Shown: positions 1 to 11,924, numbered from the stretch's first letter. The stretch is 64,000 nt of DNA from Macrosoma leucophasiata (GCA_036365455.1 JAWQUS010000032.1:14764001-14828000), one strand, 5' to 3'. Translations and numbers: made by a program. The notes: a model not told the origin generated them from the sequence alone.

Positions 1-59
1 AGACTTTGTTGCTGCACTCTTTTTGCATAGCTAATATGTATACCTATTGGTCCCAAACT

Positions 60-235
60 ACAGCTTTCTAGTGTTAAGAGTCCACGAGCTTATCTGCTGA
101 CAGACAGACGGACAGACGGACGAACGGACTGACATGGACAAATTATAAAGGTTCCTTGTAGCCTAAAAAGCACTTATAGAATTCACAAATTAATTTGCAA
201 GGACAAGCGCGCATACAGCGAGTCTTATATCTTAA
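60..235. repeat. Family D end with CAGACGGA simple repeat, then family G segment
   Basis: CAGACAGACGGACAGACGGA and GGTTCCTTGTAGCC belong to the widespread GGTTCCGTA-type repeat (family D). The following AAATTAATTTGCAAGGAC to ACAGCGAG (family G) recurs at 2055-2130 and 4036-4105 after the same family-D end. Confidence 0.6.
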
Positions 236-671
236 TATATATAAATCTCGTGTCACAATGTTTGTCCTCAATGGACTCCTAAACCACTTAACCGATTATA
301 ATAAAATTCGCACACCATGTGCAGTTCGATCCAACTTGAGAGATAGGATAGTTTAAATCTCAAATTATAGTCGCAATTTTAATTTATTGCTAATTATTTG
401 TCTGTTATTATTTGACAGTCACAATTATCTGTTAACTCCAAATGATTCTAACAGATGTCGATACTTTTCGACTGGGTTGAGTAAGTAATCAATAGATGGC
501 GCTGTTATGGTAAATCTACAAACGTGTCATATAAGCTACATTTTAAGAGCATAATTACCACGTGTTGTTGACGCTATAAAATTAATTAAATTTATTTTGT
601 AGTGAACGAAATACCGTATAATTCAATAATTTCCACTTTTTAAATTTTTGGTGTGAGCATAGCTGGCCACG
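229..671. other. Possible Helitron 5' end, then unassigned AT-rich sequence
   Basis: ATATATATAAATCTCGTG to CCTAAACCACTTAACC resembles the 5' part of lepidopteran Helitrons (compare 14660-14700), but no matching 3' end was identified. No gene is seen. Confidence 0.35.
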
Positions 672-914
672 TCTATATATATATAAAAATGCAACCCGTT
701 TTCCTTGGTCACGGCTTCACCGATTTGGCTAATTTTGGTTTTAAATGATTTTTGGAAGTCTAGGGAAGGTTTAAAAGGTAAGAAAAATATGAAGAAATTG
801 AAGGGAAACAGTAAAAACCACAATTTTATTTTTCCATACAAATAGTCCGTATCTATCAAACCTTTGACACCTTATTTCATTCTGAGGCAATACGAAGTTT
901 GCCGGGTCAGCTAG
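672..914 (+). mobile_element. Short non-autonomous Helitron
   Basis: Begins TCTATATATATATAAAA and ends GCCGGGTCAGCTAG followed by T, the same termini as 61226-61742. At 243 bp it contains no helicase sequence. Confidence 0.72.
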
Positions 915-939
915 TAACCCCATAAATACTTGGTGAGGC

Positions 940-1506
940 GCCCAGTATCACCTGTTCAAATATTTAATGCACATAAACGGGGTGTACCCATATTGTACTC
1001 AAAATGTTATGAGATCGTTGCATATTTTTGTGGTCTGTTTATGATCTACAAAGTTATTAGGTTTAGCTTCAGAGTTATTCAGAGTTAGTTTTCTACTGTA
1101 ATTTTTATCCTGCCATGCGAAAAAGAGGATTATTACGAAAATAATATAGTTGCAGTGTAACTCGTAGTAAGTACACGGAAAATCGGTACCTAATATAGTG
1201 TCTTCATTAGATAAAGATCCGGACGAATTGAGAACCTCCTTTTAAAAGTCGATTAAAAATAACGCAAAACAACTTCGGCCTTACGAGTGACAACGCATCT
1301 GCATTGATAAGGGAGTACTTAGTATGAAACTCGTAAAACACACGTACGTTCTGTTTTCTTAAAACGAAAGTATGACGTTCATCATCATCAAGTTATATTA
1401 AAACGACAATTTATTGCATAATGCTGTTCAAATAAAATTGATATCAGCCGAGATACTTGATAATGATTTAAAAAATATAAGGTTGGCACCTTATATCCAA
1501 ATACGT
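940..1506. repeat. Family E repeat (940-1110), then unassigned sequence
   Basis: CCTGTTCAAATATTTAATGC to GATCTACAAAGTTATTA matches 2803-2970 and 4133-4300. From 1111 to 1506 I see nothing recognisable. Confidence 0.6.
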
Positions 1507-1917
1507 TTTTTTTTTTTTTGTTATTATGGCATCGCTATTACGCATATTGCCAGTGTCAAGTAAAACGATATTTCGTATTTATTTATGCAGCGTCAAAGTT
1601 AGTATAATATCAAGTATATTAAGTAAGTATGAAGTATATAAGTTATCAAGTATAATATGTCAGTCAAGTGAGTTACAGTCAAGTTATTCGAGTAAAGCGA
1701 TGGCTACTTTACCAGAACATTTACAATGAAGTTTTAGAGGCAACCTGAAAGGTCGTGTTTTCGCACTATTATTCTATTTCACTATACACGGGCACCGTAA
1801 TAAACCTATATCAAACAAAATGCCACCAACTTTATTCAATATAACTTAAAAATACACTAAGAAAATGAAATAAAATAAGAGCACCATACGCCTTTTTCAA
1901 GGTTCCCGCCAAAACTC
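1507..1917 (-). repeat. Family F SINE-like retroposon
   Basis: Starts on + with a T-run and ATGGCATCGCTATTACGC and ends CCCGCCAAAACTCCT; on - it ends in poly-A. Copies lie at 9218-9787 and 9799-10193. It shares GAAGTTTTGGAGGCAAC and the CGCCAAAACT terminus with family H, so the two look like subfamilies. There is a short open frame within it but no support for coding. Confidence 0.72.
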
Positions 1918-2147
1918 CTATGCAAATACCCACGGTAATCACTTGCCAACAATATATTATTTTGGAATTAAATAACAATAAAATGGTGATAAAATTTAAA
2001 AACTTGGCAACATTTGATGTGGTTGCACATTCCACTAATAAAATAAAATAAAAACATTACCAGCATTCACAAACAAATTTGCAAAGACAACCGCATAGGT
2101 ATACAGCGAGTTCTATTTTACGTATCATCATAAATATACTTGCTTAG

Positions 2148-2803
2148 CTACTTAGTTTTTTTTTTAATAATAATTTGTCGTGACCATAGATACAGTCTTT
2201 CAGTCGTATACATATTGAATTTCACATTTCTTTAAATTAATGAATATCCATATGGAAGATGACGATGATTAAATGCTTCCATGAGGAATATGATGAGATG
2301 ATGGGGTGGCTCCAGTAAAGCGATGGGGACTCGATCGGGGATATCACGCAGCGACACAGCTCTTATCCGCGTTCTCGCCAAAACTCTTAGCTACTTAGTT
2401 TTTTTATTTTTTTTTATTTTTTATAATTGTTTTACGGCTACGGATTCAAGTCCTTAACAGCCAATCTTCAATAATTTTTATCTTCATTTCATATGATAAT
2501 GAATATCCATATGGAAGATGACGATGATTGGATGCTTCCATGTGGAATATGATGAGATGGCTCCAGTAAAGTGATGGGGACTCTACTAGGAGCTTTTACG
2601 AAGTTTTGGAGGCAACATGAAAAATCACTTTTCACTTCATGATATCACTTTCCTACACTCGTGAACGTTATCGAATGTTTTATGATAAAAATCCCACCAT
2701 TTTTACACATAAAAACGCGCCTGTACACAAATTTCGAAAATAATATCACGCAGCGACATGGCTCTTTTCCGCGTTCCCGCCAAAACTCTTAGCTACTTAG
2801 AAG
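2148..2803 (-). repeat. Two family H retroposons in tandem with shared 13-bp flanks
   Basis: CTTAGCTACTTAG occurs before the first copy (about 2147), between the copies (about 2388) and after the second (about 2790). Each copy begins (+) with a T-run and ends CCAAAACT. The first copy is internally deleted; the second runs about 400 bp. The flanks look like target-site duplications. Confidence 0.78.
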
Positions 2804-2970
2804 CCCCCAGTATTGCCTGTTCAAATATTTAACGCACATAAATAGGGTGAAACCATGGTTATCTGCGCTCAAGATGTTATGATGTCGCTGTATGTTTTTG
2901 TGGTCTCCATAAGATCTACAAAGTTATTACGGTTTTAGAAACATGGTGTTTTGTTTTACACTCAATTTTT
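2803..2970. repeat. Family E repeat, copy 2
   Basis: CCTGTTCAAATATTTAACGC to ATCTACAAAGTTATTACG, matching 940-1110. Confidence 0.6.
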
Positions 2971-2997
2971 ACCCGAATATGTCGTTTTTGTTGTCTT

Positions 2998-4300
2998 CTT
3001 AGGGTTCAGTTGCCGAAGGGCATAAAACGGAACCATATAGATTTGTCATGTCTATCTGTCTGTCTATCCGCCTTTCCGTCCGTCTATCCGTCCTTTTATG
3101 ACTAGAAACTCAGTAAGTAGACGTATTATGTGAACCGCTGTGTAATTTTTATACAATACTAGCTTTATATATGTCGTCGTATGTCGTATATCTGTATGTC
3201 TTTTTATAAATAACTAAGTAGCCTATGTTCTTTCTGAAAGTCAGCTTTATCTCTGTACCAAATTATATTAAAATCGGTTCAGTCGTTTGAACGTGAAAAA
3301 GTAACAGACAGACAGACAGACGGAGTTACTTTCGTATTTATAATATTAGAAGGGATGATTTTAAAAGGAAAAGTATCACAGACTAGTTGACTATAGAAAT
3401 TTATGAAAGTCAATCTAAAAATGTACTTGGAAAACGGAACCCTACATATCGCGTAAAGGAGATGTTGCGAGCTCGGCTCTAGTTTGTACATGTTCTCAAA
3501 AAATGGGTAAATTAAAGAAGAATCCGAAAAAAATACAATTAATTTATTCAAGAATATATTTTAGAGTTACTTACTACCACATTTAATTCAAACGATTTTA
3601 TCATTTTGAACCATATTCAACATGGCGGCGATACAGCCGACGCTTTTGTAAATTGGAAATCGATTAGTTTAAGTTCTAAGTAATAACACATGAAATCGAT
3701 TTCGATAGTATTTAGAAAAATGTTACTTTTTCTGCAAGTACTTTAAAATCAAAAAAAAAATAAAATGTCAAAATGACATCACCCGCCATATTCGCCATGT
3801 TGGCTTGAGTTGCAACTCTAACTGCAAATAATATTTTGTAACTGCAAACAAAGCTTAATAAGTGAAAATATGCAGTAAAAAACGTTTTTTTATTGATTTT
3901 GCCTGTTAATGATATTGTGTACAATACATGGCCGGAGGTCCATACATTTTTGCAACATCTCCTTTCTGTATTTAAGTTTGCGTGGCCCGATGCACTTGCC
4001 CTGTTTAATTTCCTTTTGAGGTAGGGAACCCTAAAAACATTACAACAATTCACATTCGTTTGCAAAGATAACCGCCGTATATAGCGAGCTTCATTTTATA
4101 TACTCCATAAATTCATGATAATCTGCGGCAAGCTTTACAGTATAGCCTGTTCAAATATTTAAGGTACCTTATAAAGCAAATCCGTCGTGTTTAGCAAGAT
4201 GTTGTGAGCTCGTTGGAGGTTTTTATGATCTGCGAAGTTCATATCTACTCGTATTTATTTAAAAGCTATGCGTTTGACACTCACTTTTTAATAATGTATT
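2998..4300. repeat. Composite family D - G - E repeat with nested family K
   Basis: Starts TTAGGGTTCAGTTGCCG, contains a CTGTCTATCCG stretch, and closes with GAGGTAGGGAACCCTAA (4030), then family G (4036-4105) and family E (4133-4300). A family-K repeat with CAGACAGACAGACAGACGG and TAATATTAGAAGG is inserted at about 3163-3355. No coding content. Confidence 0.6.
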
Positions 4301-4390
4301 TTTTATATTGACCTACTAACTAGTATTGCGTCACCAGCGTCACTGAAATAGTTTTAGTCTGTGACGTTAAAAAGAGGTAGATACAGTGCT

Positions 4391-4638
4391 AAACAGTTAA
4401 TATTGCACATCGAGCCTTGGAAGGAGACTTCGGCTTATTTCGGGTCTGTAGAGCACTATCTCTTTCGCACTGTACCTATGTGACGTTTGGCGACCATTTT
4501 GATCTAGTTTTGACCAATACCGGACTGTCAGTGCTTACGTAGGCAGTGTGCAACAGAGATAACGCTCTCCGAAGTTGAAACGAGCCGATCGTCTCTTTCG
4601 CCAGCTCGATGTGCAATATTAATTGTTGAGTACTGTAT
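4391..4638. mobile_element. MITE (family M) with long imperfect terminal inverted repeats
   Basis: The left end TACAGTGCTAAACAGTTAAT and the right end, read in reverse, TACAGTACTCAACAATTAAT continue as inverted repeats through ATTGCACATCGAGC. Copies at 25099-25350 and 43355-43615. No open frame of note. Confidence 0.72.
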
Positions 4639-4693
4639 TTAAACGCTATGCGTTTGACGCTCACTGTTTTAATGATGTATTTTTTATATTGAA

Positions 4694-5460
4694 GCACTAG
4701 CTGCTGCCCGCAACGTCGTCTGCGTGAAATCTCTACAGCACCAAACATACCTTGCCTGATGCCAGTGTCGCTTTAGCATTACTTTTTGAGTTTAGCCCAC
4801 ACATACATACATACAGACAAACAAACATTATATTTGGCTTCGATATCGATAGTAGATCACGCCCAAGTATTATTTAAAAAAAAATCTATGTACAGTTTTG
4901 ACTTTCCTACTAGTTCATAGATTCACAGCTCGTCCCCCGTAGGAGATAGCGTGATAATACTCGTATGTAGCCTATATGTCGACCAAACCTGTTAGTAATA
5001 TTCATGCAAAATTTGAAGTAAATCCATTTAGTACTTTTTTAGTTTAGCCCGGACATACATACAGACAAACAGACAAAAAATCTGAAAACTATATTTTTGG
5101 CTTAGATTTCTATTGCAGATCACGTCCCAAGTATTCTTTTAAAAAACATTAAATGTACAGTCTTGACTTTCCTACGATTTTATTAAATGTGGACATTCCC
5201 GTGGGAATGAGGGATTTTCCCACAGTAAAAAGTAGCCTAAATGTTGGCCAGGCTTAGTATCTATACACCACAAAAAGTTTCATTCGAATCCATCCAGTAT
5301 CTTCGGAGATTAGCCTGGACAAAGGGACAAACAGACAAACAGATAAACAGACAAACAGACAGACAAAAAAATAAAAAATCATTGAAAAGTGTTCTAATAC
5401 TATTTTAACATCGCCCCCAATTAGGTTTTCGTAAATATATACAATGTACGGACACGCGGG
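4694..5460. repeat. Family K repeat, tandem-like copies
   Basis: ACTAGCTGCTGCCCGCAACG then two segments sharing TTTAGCC..ACATACATAC, TTTGGCTT.GAT, GTAGATCACG and TTTGACTTTCCTAC (about 4786-4915 and 5045-5180), then an ACAGACAAACAGA-rich end. This is a typical lepidopteran dispersed repeat. Confidence 0.6.
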
Positions 5461-5989
5461 TTTTACTGTTTTATTATATGTATAGATGAACGTATCTACC
5501 CATTCTACACGGTGAAAATATAATTACCTATAATTAATATTTCAGAAACAGTTAAAATTTTTAAAAATTAGAGTAGTATAAAATGGTTTTTAAATAATTA
5601 AAAAATTTCTGTCATCTCTATCATGCTTTTATTTCATTTTTGAATTAATTTCGATATTTTATTGATTTTGTTGAGACATTTTATTGTTTAATTATGTTTT
5701 ACGCTAGATTTGTCGCGCTCACGTAACCAATCCTTAAATCTTAATCGGCATTAGACTTCCATCGTAACTATACTCTAGTACTTAGCAGTGCTACCAAATG
5801 TGTCAAATCCCTTACAGTGTGGTATTGTTAGCTCGAAACGGCTTTTCAGCCTGATCGTTTCGTTGTAATTGTTCATTATTGGATCTTGTGTTGGATAAAC
5901 TTAGAATAGAGAATGTTCAGCGCAATTTTGGGAAGATTTTGTTAATTCTATTAATGATCACTATATTAAACATCTATATATATTTTATT
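5461..5989. other. No recognised feature
   Basis: AT-rich sequence. No gene, repeat boundary or open frame that I can support. Confidence 0.5.
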
Positions 5990-6120
5990 TGGTGGTAGAG
6001 CACCAAGTGTAAGAGCTCGAGGGCGTACCACCGCATTGCGTAATTTATCTGCCGGCAAATGGTAGTGTTCGGCCCTATCGTGTGCCGGTTAGATGGTAAT
6101 GTATGGCCCCGTAATTACAA
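5990..6120 (+). repeat. Family A repeat, 5' half
   Basis: GGTGGTAGAGCACC to GGTAATGTATGGCCCCGTAA, diverged from the consensus at 62398-62680. Confidence 0.65.
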
Positions 6121-7317
6121 GACTATTTTAAAACTACTAAAAATACTTTAGGCGATCGTTGTGCTCATCAATATTAACAATTTTTATCATGGTAACAACG
6201 CAAAATTTACAAAAAAAAATATCTACATTCAAAATCTTCATCGTCGCGTGACTAAATATAGAGCAGTTTTTTTGGAGATTTCATAGTTGGTTTTATTTTA
6301 TGATATACGAGTGTGTCTGTGTATAAAAAAAGTGAAACTGAAATAAATCTACCTTATGAGATGGTAGGATTTCCACAGATTTTTTTTTTTGGTAAGTGCT
6401 TGACGCTAAGCTAAGCCAAGCGGGTAACTGGGGAATTCCTGATAGTTAATGACATGAAACGTCAATCTGTAAATATAATTTGCGTAATAAGTCGCGTAAA
6501 GGATTACTTATTTAAAGGTTTAAAAAAAAATAGATAATGTCGTTTGTTGCTTTTGGGTGATGTTCAGAGGTCTTCTCTGTGAAGATGCCAGTGTAAATAG
6601 AGGGTTTTTTATGATAGCACAGATCGGGTACATTCATCTACACTAATATTATAAAGAGGAAAACTTTGTTTGTTTGGTTGTATTGAATAGGCTCAAAAAC
6701 TACTCGATCGAACGATCGATTAAAAAAAAATATTTCACCATTTAAAAGCTACACTATCCACAAGTAACATATACTTTATTTAAACTTTTTTAACTATATT
6801 TTATTTTGGAAAAAATAGGGTTCCGTAAGATATTTGGGATTTTCGGACACAAGGTGTAAAAATAAATCAGAAAAGTTACTTATTTTGCGTATGCTGCCTA
6901 AACTATAAAAGATAGAACCATAAAATGTTGTAATTAATTGTAGATATTTAAAAAATCTTTAAAAATGGTTGTTAATGGTTGATAGACCTATTTATGTCGA
7001 GTGAGGCACAACAACCATTGTTTTATTTTAAAATCTTGAATTTTTTGTACTAAATTTTGCTATTAATCCTTATAAAAAAAAACATCACTAAGTACAGTCT
7101 ATGTAGATAACATTTGGTCTGTGAATAATTAAAAGTGGACGTTAGGTTTTGAAGTTATGGTGAAATTAAAATATTACGATTTGTAAAATTCTTTCAGTGT
7201 TAGATAGCCCATTTATCGCGGAAGGCTTTAGGCTATATAACATCACGGTAAGACTAATAGGAGAGGGTAGGTAACATTGCACCCGCGCGAAGCCGGGGCG
7301 ATAATGAAAGGAATATA
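6121..7317. other. No gene; one possible repeat start
   Basis: CACTAATATTATAAAGAGGA near 6640 resembles the end of a common lepidopteran repeat. The remainder is unassigned and AT-rich. Confidence 0.45.
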
Positions 7318-7455
7318 ATGGGAGGAAATGTATGGCCCCGTAATAACTACCACAGAGAAAAAATAAAATGGCAACGCATATGCATTTTGACCTCAAGTCT
7401 TTGTCTAGTGAACTGCATGCTTGTTTGCCACCTTTATTCATTCATAAAAAAAGGA
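7318..7455 (+). repeat. Family A repeat, truncated
   Basis: GTATGGCCCCGTAATAAC, GCAACGCATATGCATTTTGA and GCATGCTTGTTTGCCACC match family A. It ends in an A-run. Confidence 0.65.
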
Positions 7456-7639
7456 TACCTATCTGTTTTAAAGTCGCTAATACGAAGCTCCTACTTAAAG
7501 CGATGTGCATCGTAATATGGTACAGTTAAAGTCAGCGAATACTGAGTGAAATCCACTGAGCTGTATATTCAGCCGGCTTCAGCGTTACATGCCTTTACAC
7601 GAGAATTTGAATTTGGAATACATTTCGGAACATTTGGTT

Positions 7640-9217
7640 TTTTTTAAGTAAAATTGTTTTTATTGTTTTACGGCTACGGATTCAAGTCCTTAACAGCCAA
7701 TCTTCAGTAATTTTAATCTTCATTTCTTATGATAATGAAGATGTGGATATTCATTCCACCACTCTCTACCATCTTCATGCAGACGATCTCCAAATATACT
7801 CACAAGCTCGCTTGGATGATCTCCCCAATGCAATATCTACCATTAATGATGATCTGGCTTGTATCTCGAGTTGGAGTAGATCAAACGGATTAATCATTAA
7901 TCCTGAAAAGACTCAGGTCATTATCATTGGAAGTAGACGTCTTTTAAATAGAATAGATTGGGTCAATTTGCCACACGTTACATTTGATGGAATAAATTTA
8001 CCGTATAAAGAGAATGTTAAAAGTTTGGGTGTCATATTAGATAGTAATCTTTCATGGGGGCCTCAGATTTGTAAGGTAAGCAGGAGGGTCTTTGCGACAA
8101 TAGGTTCTTTGAGGAGGTTACGGAACTTATTACCAATTCCTACCAAAATTGCGCTAGCTCATGCTCTTCTTTTTCCAATACTGGATTATGCTGACATAAG
8201 CTATCTTGATGTGACCCAGGAGCAATTTAATAAGCTTGAGCGTCTCCAAAATATTTTCATAAGGTTCATATTTGGTTTACGTAAGTATGATCATATCTCC
8301 GAAGTGGCTCCCAATTAACCATCGCCGGGATACACACATTCTTTCTCTTCTGTACAATGTGCTATTTAACCCTGCAACTCCACTATACCTGAGGGATCGC
8401 TTCAACTTTCTTAATAATAATCACTCCCTTTCACTTCGTTCTTCCAATAATCTTTCCCTTAGTACTCCTTTACACTCCTCTCTATTCTATCACAAATCTT
8501 TTTCAGTTAAAGCAGTTCAACTTTGGAATAATTTGCCTGTCGAGATTCGTAAAACTCAAACTATTGCTATCTTCAAGAAACAAGTTAAACATTTTTACCT
8601 TAGTCTCTAACTTTCTTAGTTCTAGTATCTACTTCTAATTTCCATCTTTCCTGTCCCTATCTCTCTCATTCCCTTTATTTCTATTATTCATGAATTGTGT
8701 TTATTTTTTTTTTGCAATCCATAAAACTTGTTGATGTACTTATGACAATTATATGTATATTGTATCTTACACAGTTGTTACATTAAGTATGTACACCCTA
8801 CCGACTACTAAATTTGTGATCCTTTAAGCAAGGTTGCCTGGCAGAAATCGCTACCTGAGCGATAAGGCCGCCTACTGTACCTGTTTTACTGTCGTTTATT
8901 TATGTAAATTGTTTTTGTTTGACAAGAAATAAATAAATAATAAGATGACGATGATTGGATGCTTCCATGTGAAATATAATGAGATGGCTCCAGTAAAGTG
9001 ATGGGGACTTTACTAGGAGATTTTACGAAGTTTTGGAGGTAACATGAAAAATAACTTTTCACTTCATAATATCACTTTCCTACACCCGTGAACGTTAACG
9101 AATGTTTTATGATAAAAATCCCACCATTTTTAAACATAAAAACGCGACTATACACAGATTTCGAAAATAATATCACGCAGCGACACAGATCTTTTCCGCG
9201 TTCCCGTAAAAACTCCT
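7640..9217 (-). repeat. Family H retroposon split by a LINE insertion
   Basis: The left part (7665-7743, TTACGGCTACGGATTCAAGT) and right part (8942-9217, GATGACGATGATTGGATGC to CCGTAAAAACTCCTT) together correspond to the uninterrupted copy at 2410-2790. Confidence 0.75.
7744..8941 (+). pseudogene. 5'-truncated LINE: C-terminal part of a reverse transcriptase
   Basis: Reading begins inside the RT domain at HLHADDLQIYSQ (the YxDD box with Tyr changed to His) and continues with the thumb region (SLGVILDSNLSWGPQI). A frameshift near 8300 moves the frame. The second piece (WLPINHRRDTHILSLLYNVL, AVQLWNNLPVEIR) runs to a stop at 8610. The 3' UTR has GCGATAAGGCCGCC and an AATAAATAAATAA end. AAGATG flanks both ends (7738-7743, 8942-8947). 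Family: CR1/Jockey-like LINE common in Lepidoptera; the exact clade is not certain. Full-length copies would be several kb; the endonuclease and most of RT are missing. Confidence 0.82.
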
Positions 9218-9787
9218 TATGGCATCGCTATCACGCATATTGCCAGTGTCCAGTAAAACGATATTTCATATTTATTTAAGCAGCGTAAAAGTTAGTTTAA
9301 TATAGTCATCAAGTATAGGTCGCGCCACGTAAAAAGAACGCTGGAAGAAAGTAGAAGGGATGTGTTCGCGCATCGGTACACTCGCACACGAAAGTTCTAG
9401 CCCTATTGGTTTATTTTTGATCTAGCTTTCGCTTGTGGTTTCGAGTATTGGTAGGCAGATTGAAACTATATTACATAGAATAACATAAAATGAAATAAAA
9501 ACACATGACGCGCAGCTTGACCGCCAGCGTTCTTTTTACCTGGCGCGACCTATATAATATGTAAGTTTGAAGTTTATAAGTTATCAAGTAAAATATGTCA
9601 GTCAAGTGAGTTACAGTCAAGTTATTCGAGTAAAGCGATGGCTACTTTACCAGAACATTTACAATGAAGTTTTGGAGGCAACCTGAAAGGTCGTGTTTTC
9701 GCACTGTTATTCTATTTCACTATACACGGGCACTGTTATAAACTTATATCAAACAAAATACCACCAACTTTATTCAATATAACTTAC
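9218..9787 (-). repeat. Family F retroposon interrupted by a MITE
   Basis: ATGGCATCGCTATCACGC to CCACCAACTTTATTCAATAT, with the MITE of 9318-9550 inside. Directly followed by another family-F copy. Confidence 0.75.
9318..9550. mobile_element. MITE with 29-bp inverted repeats and TATA duplication
   Basis: Left end GGTCGCGCCACGTAAAAAGA and the reverse complement of the right end GGTCGCGCCAGGTAAAAAGA differ at one base and continue through ACGCTGG. TATA flanks both sides (9314-9317, 9551-9554). The related family-F copy at about 9885-9905 shows the empty site with a single TATA. If the target is TA, the ends extend by TA. Confidence 0.88.
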
Positions 9788-9798
9788 TTTTTTTTTTG

Positions 9799-10193
9799 TT
9801 GTAATGGCATCGCTATTACGCATATTGCCAGTGTCAAGTAAAACGATATTTCGTATTTATTAAGCAGCGTAAAAGTTAGTATAATATAGTCATCAAGTAT
9901 AATATGTAAGTATTAAGTATATAAGTTATCAAGTATAATAAGTCAGTCAAGTGAGTGACATTCAAGTTATTCGAGTAAAGCGATGGCTACTTTACCAGAA
10001 CATTTACAATGAAGTTTTGGAGGCAACCTGAAAGGTCGTGTTTTCGCACTGTTATTCTATTTCACTATACACGGGCACTGTTATAAACTTATATCAAACA
10101 AAATACCACCAACTTTATTCAATATAACTCAAAAATACACCAAGAAAATGAAATAAAATAAGAGCACCACACGCCTCTTTCAAGGTTCCCGCC
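9799..10193 (-). repeat. Family F retroposon, intact copy
   Basis: T-run, GTTGTAATGGCATCGC to GTTCCCGCCAAAACC. It is tandem to the previous copy and holds the empty MITE site. Confidence 0.75.
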
Positions 10194-10814
10194 AAAACCA
10201 ACCCATGTGTTTCTTAAGTGTGTCTTTTCAGTTCTTTTTTTTTTTGTTGTGATGTTGTTTGTGTTGCCATGACGACGTAACTGTCAATGTCAAGCCCATG
10301 GCAAGAAGCCGTGGTGCAACTTTATAACGTGCTTTGTATGAGATTTTTTTGGCATCGCTATTACGCAAATTAGCGCATCCCTTGCTGGCCTTTTAGATCG
10401 ATCCCAACAACATTTTGTTCAACAACTTTTTACAAATCTTGATACCTAAATAACCAAAAAAAAAACCAAAAAAAAAACAAAAATAACGTTTTCGCAGGTT
10501 TTTTAGCGTATGCTACTTGTTGGGAGTAGAAGTAATAAATAATAATAAATACTACAACGTACACAACTACGAAAAAAATATGATGCCTATAAAACAAAAA
10601 AAGATTTTCAAATTTCAAAAGAGCATTTTCGCCGCTGCCTCATCTCGGAATCCCGCCCTCCGCTGCACGTGGCGATATTTAGTCTATGCAAGATGCTTGG
10701 CACACTTTCGCTCAGAATAAATGACAGATGAGCGGAAAAAAAAATTGTACTGGAAAACTTGAATTTTAAAAAGTCGTCGAAAGTCATTGATGTAGAGAGG
10801 CTGTCTGCAAGAGG
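10194..10814. other. No recognised gene
   Basis: Contains a partial family-F-like word (GGCATCGCTATTACGCAAAT, near 10351) and A/T-runs. The stretch with CCGCTGCACGTGGCG has no recognised identity. Confidence 0.4.
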
Positions 10815-10980
10815 TTTTTTTTTATACAATGAAAGTGGCAAACAAACATGCAGTTCACATTGATGTTAAGTGATGACTGTAGCCTATAGACACTTACAAA
10901 AAGACCAGAGTCAAAATGCAGATGCGCTGCCACTCCTGAGGCATTAGGTGTTATGCCTCTGTGCCGGAAATTTCAGGGCT
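10815..10980 (-). repeat. Family A repeat, partial
   Basis: GAAAGTGGCAAACAAACATG through GTGCCGGAAATTTCAGGGC. Confidence 0.7.
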
Positions 10981-11337
10981 TTACAAAAGGTGATGCGCTT
11001 ATTTATATTAACCCTGTATAATAGGGATCTGTTAATACTTATTGACATATTTTTGAACTCTGGAGGTGTCCTCATATATTTTTTCTCCCTTACACATAAA
11101 GAAGCAACTTTGTACTTTTGAATTTGTTGGAATGTTTTCTTCCAATAAATTACTGGTGCACAACTGAATATAAAACATATTTCTTTGAAGTTATTTATTT
11201 TGCTATAAACGCGTTATAAAGTTGTTAGGGATGAGTTCTATTTTTATCGCGACTAGAGTCACCATGATATTTTGGGATTCGGGGATAATGTGTGTATGGA
11301 CTAAAAAAATATATAAGATTATTAACATCGTTCTTCG

Positions 11338-11590
11338 TTTTTTCTTTTTATTCATGTTATGGAAGTGGCGAGCAAGCATGCAGTTCACATTGATGTTAAG
11401 TGATGACTGCAGCCTATAGACACCCACACAAATATCAAGGTCGAAATGCAGATGCGTTACCACTCCTGAAGCCTAAGGTGTTATGCCTCTGTACCGGAAA
11501 TTACAGGGCCGTACATTACCACCTGCGTGTCTAGTGTTCAGCACTATCGTGTTCCCTGAACACTACCATTTAGCGGCAAGTATATTAGGT
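11338..11590 (-). repeat. Family A repeat
   Basis: GAAGTGGCGAGCAAGCATGC through TTTAGCGGCAAGTATATTAG, followed by GTGGGCGGTGGGGTCGTCAC, which also appears near 47602. Confidence 0.72.
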
Positions 11591-11924
11591 AAGAAGAAAA
11601 TTCCGCTAGTGGGCGGTGGGGTCGTCACGTCCCGACGCCAATGGCTGCAGTATTCACAGATAATCCTTTTTAACTGCATTTGCCATAATCATTTAACAAA
11701 AAAAATCTCTACATTTTTCTAACAAAGCTCGAAACGTGTGGTGACCCTAGTCAGTCGAGCGTCCTCCACCATACCGTGAATATACACACATGAATAAATC
11801 CGCCACTACCGCAGTATGTGATTACAAAATAAGCCTTTACGGTTGTGTTTAACCGACTATAAAGAAGGAGGTTATTTATTTACTTAAATATTTTCAGGAT
11901 ATAATATTTTGTATTTGTTTGGAT

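Noticed and set aside
3712..4065. 117-codon frame on - as a gene
   Set aside because: It covers the end of a dispersed family-D repeat and a family-G segment; no domain recognised.
11483..11722. 79-codon + frame
   Set aside because: Overlaps a family-A repeat and a dispersed GTGGGCGGTGGGGTCG segment.
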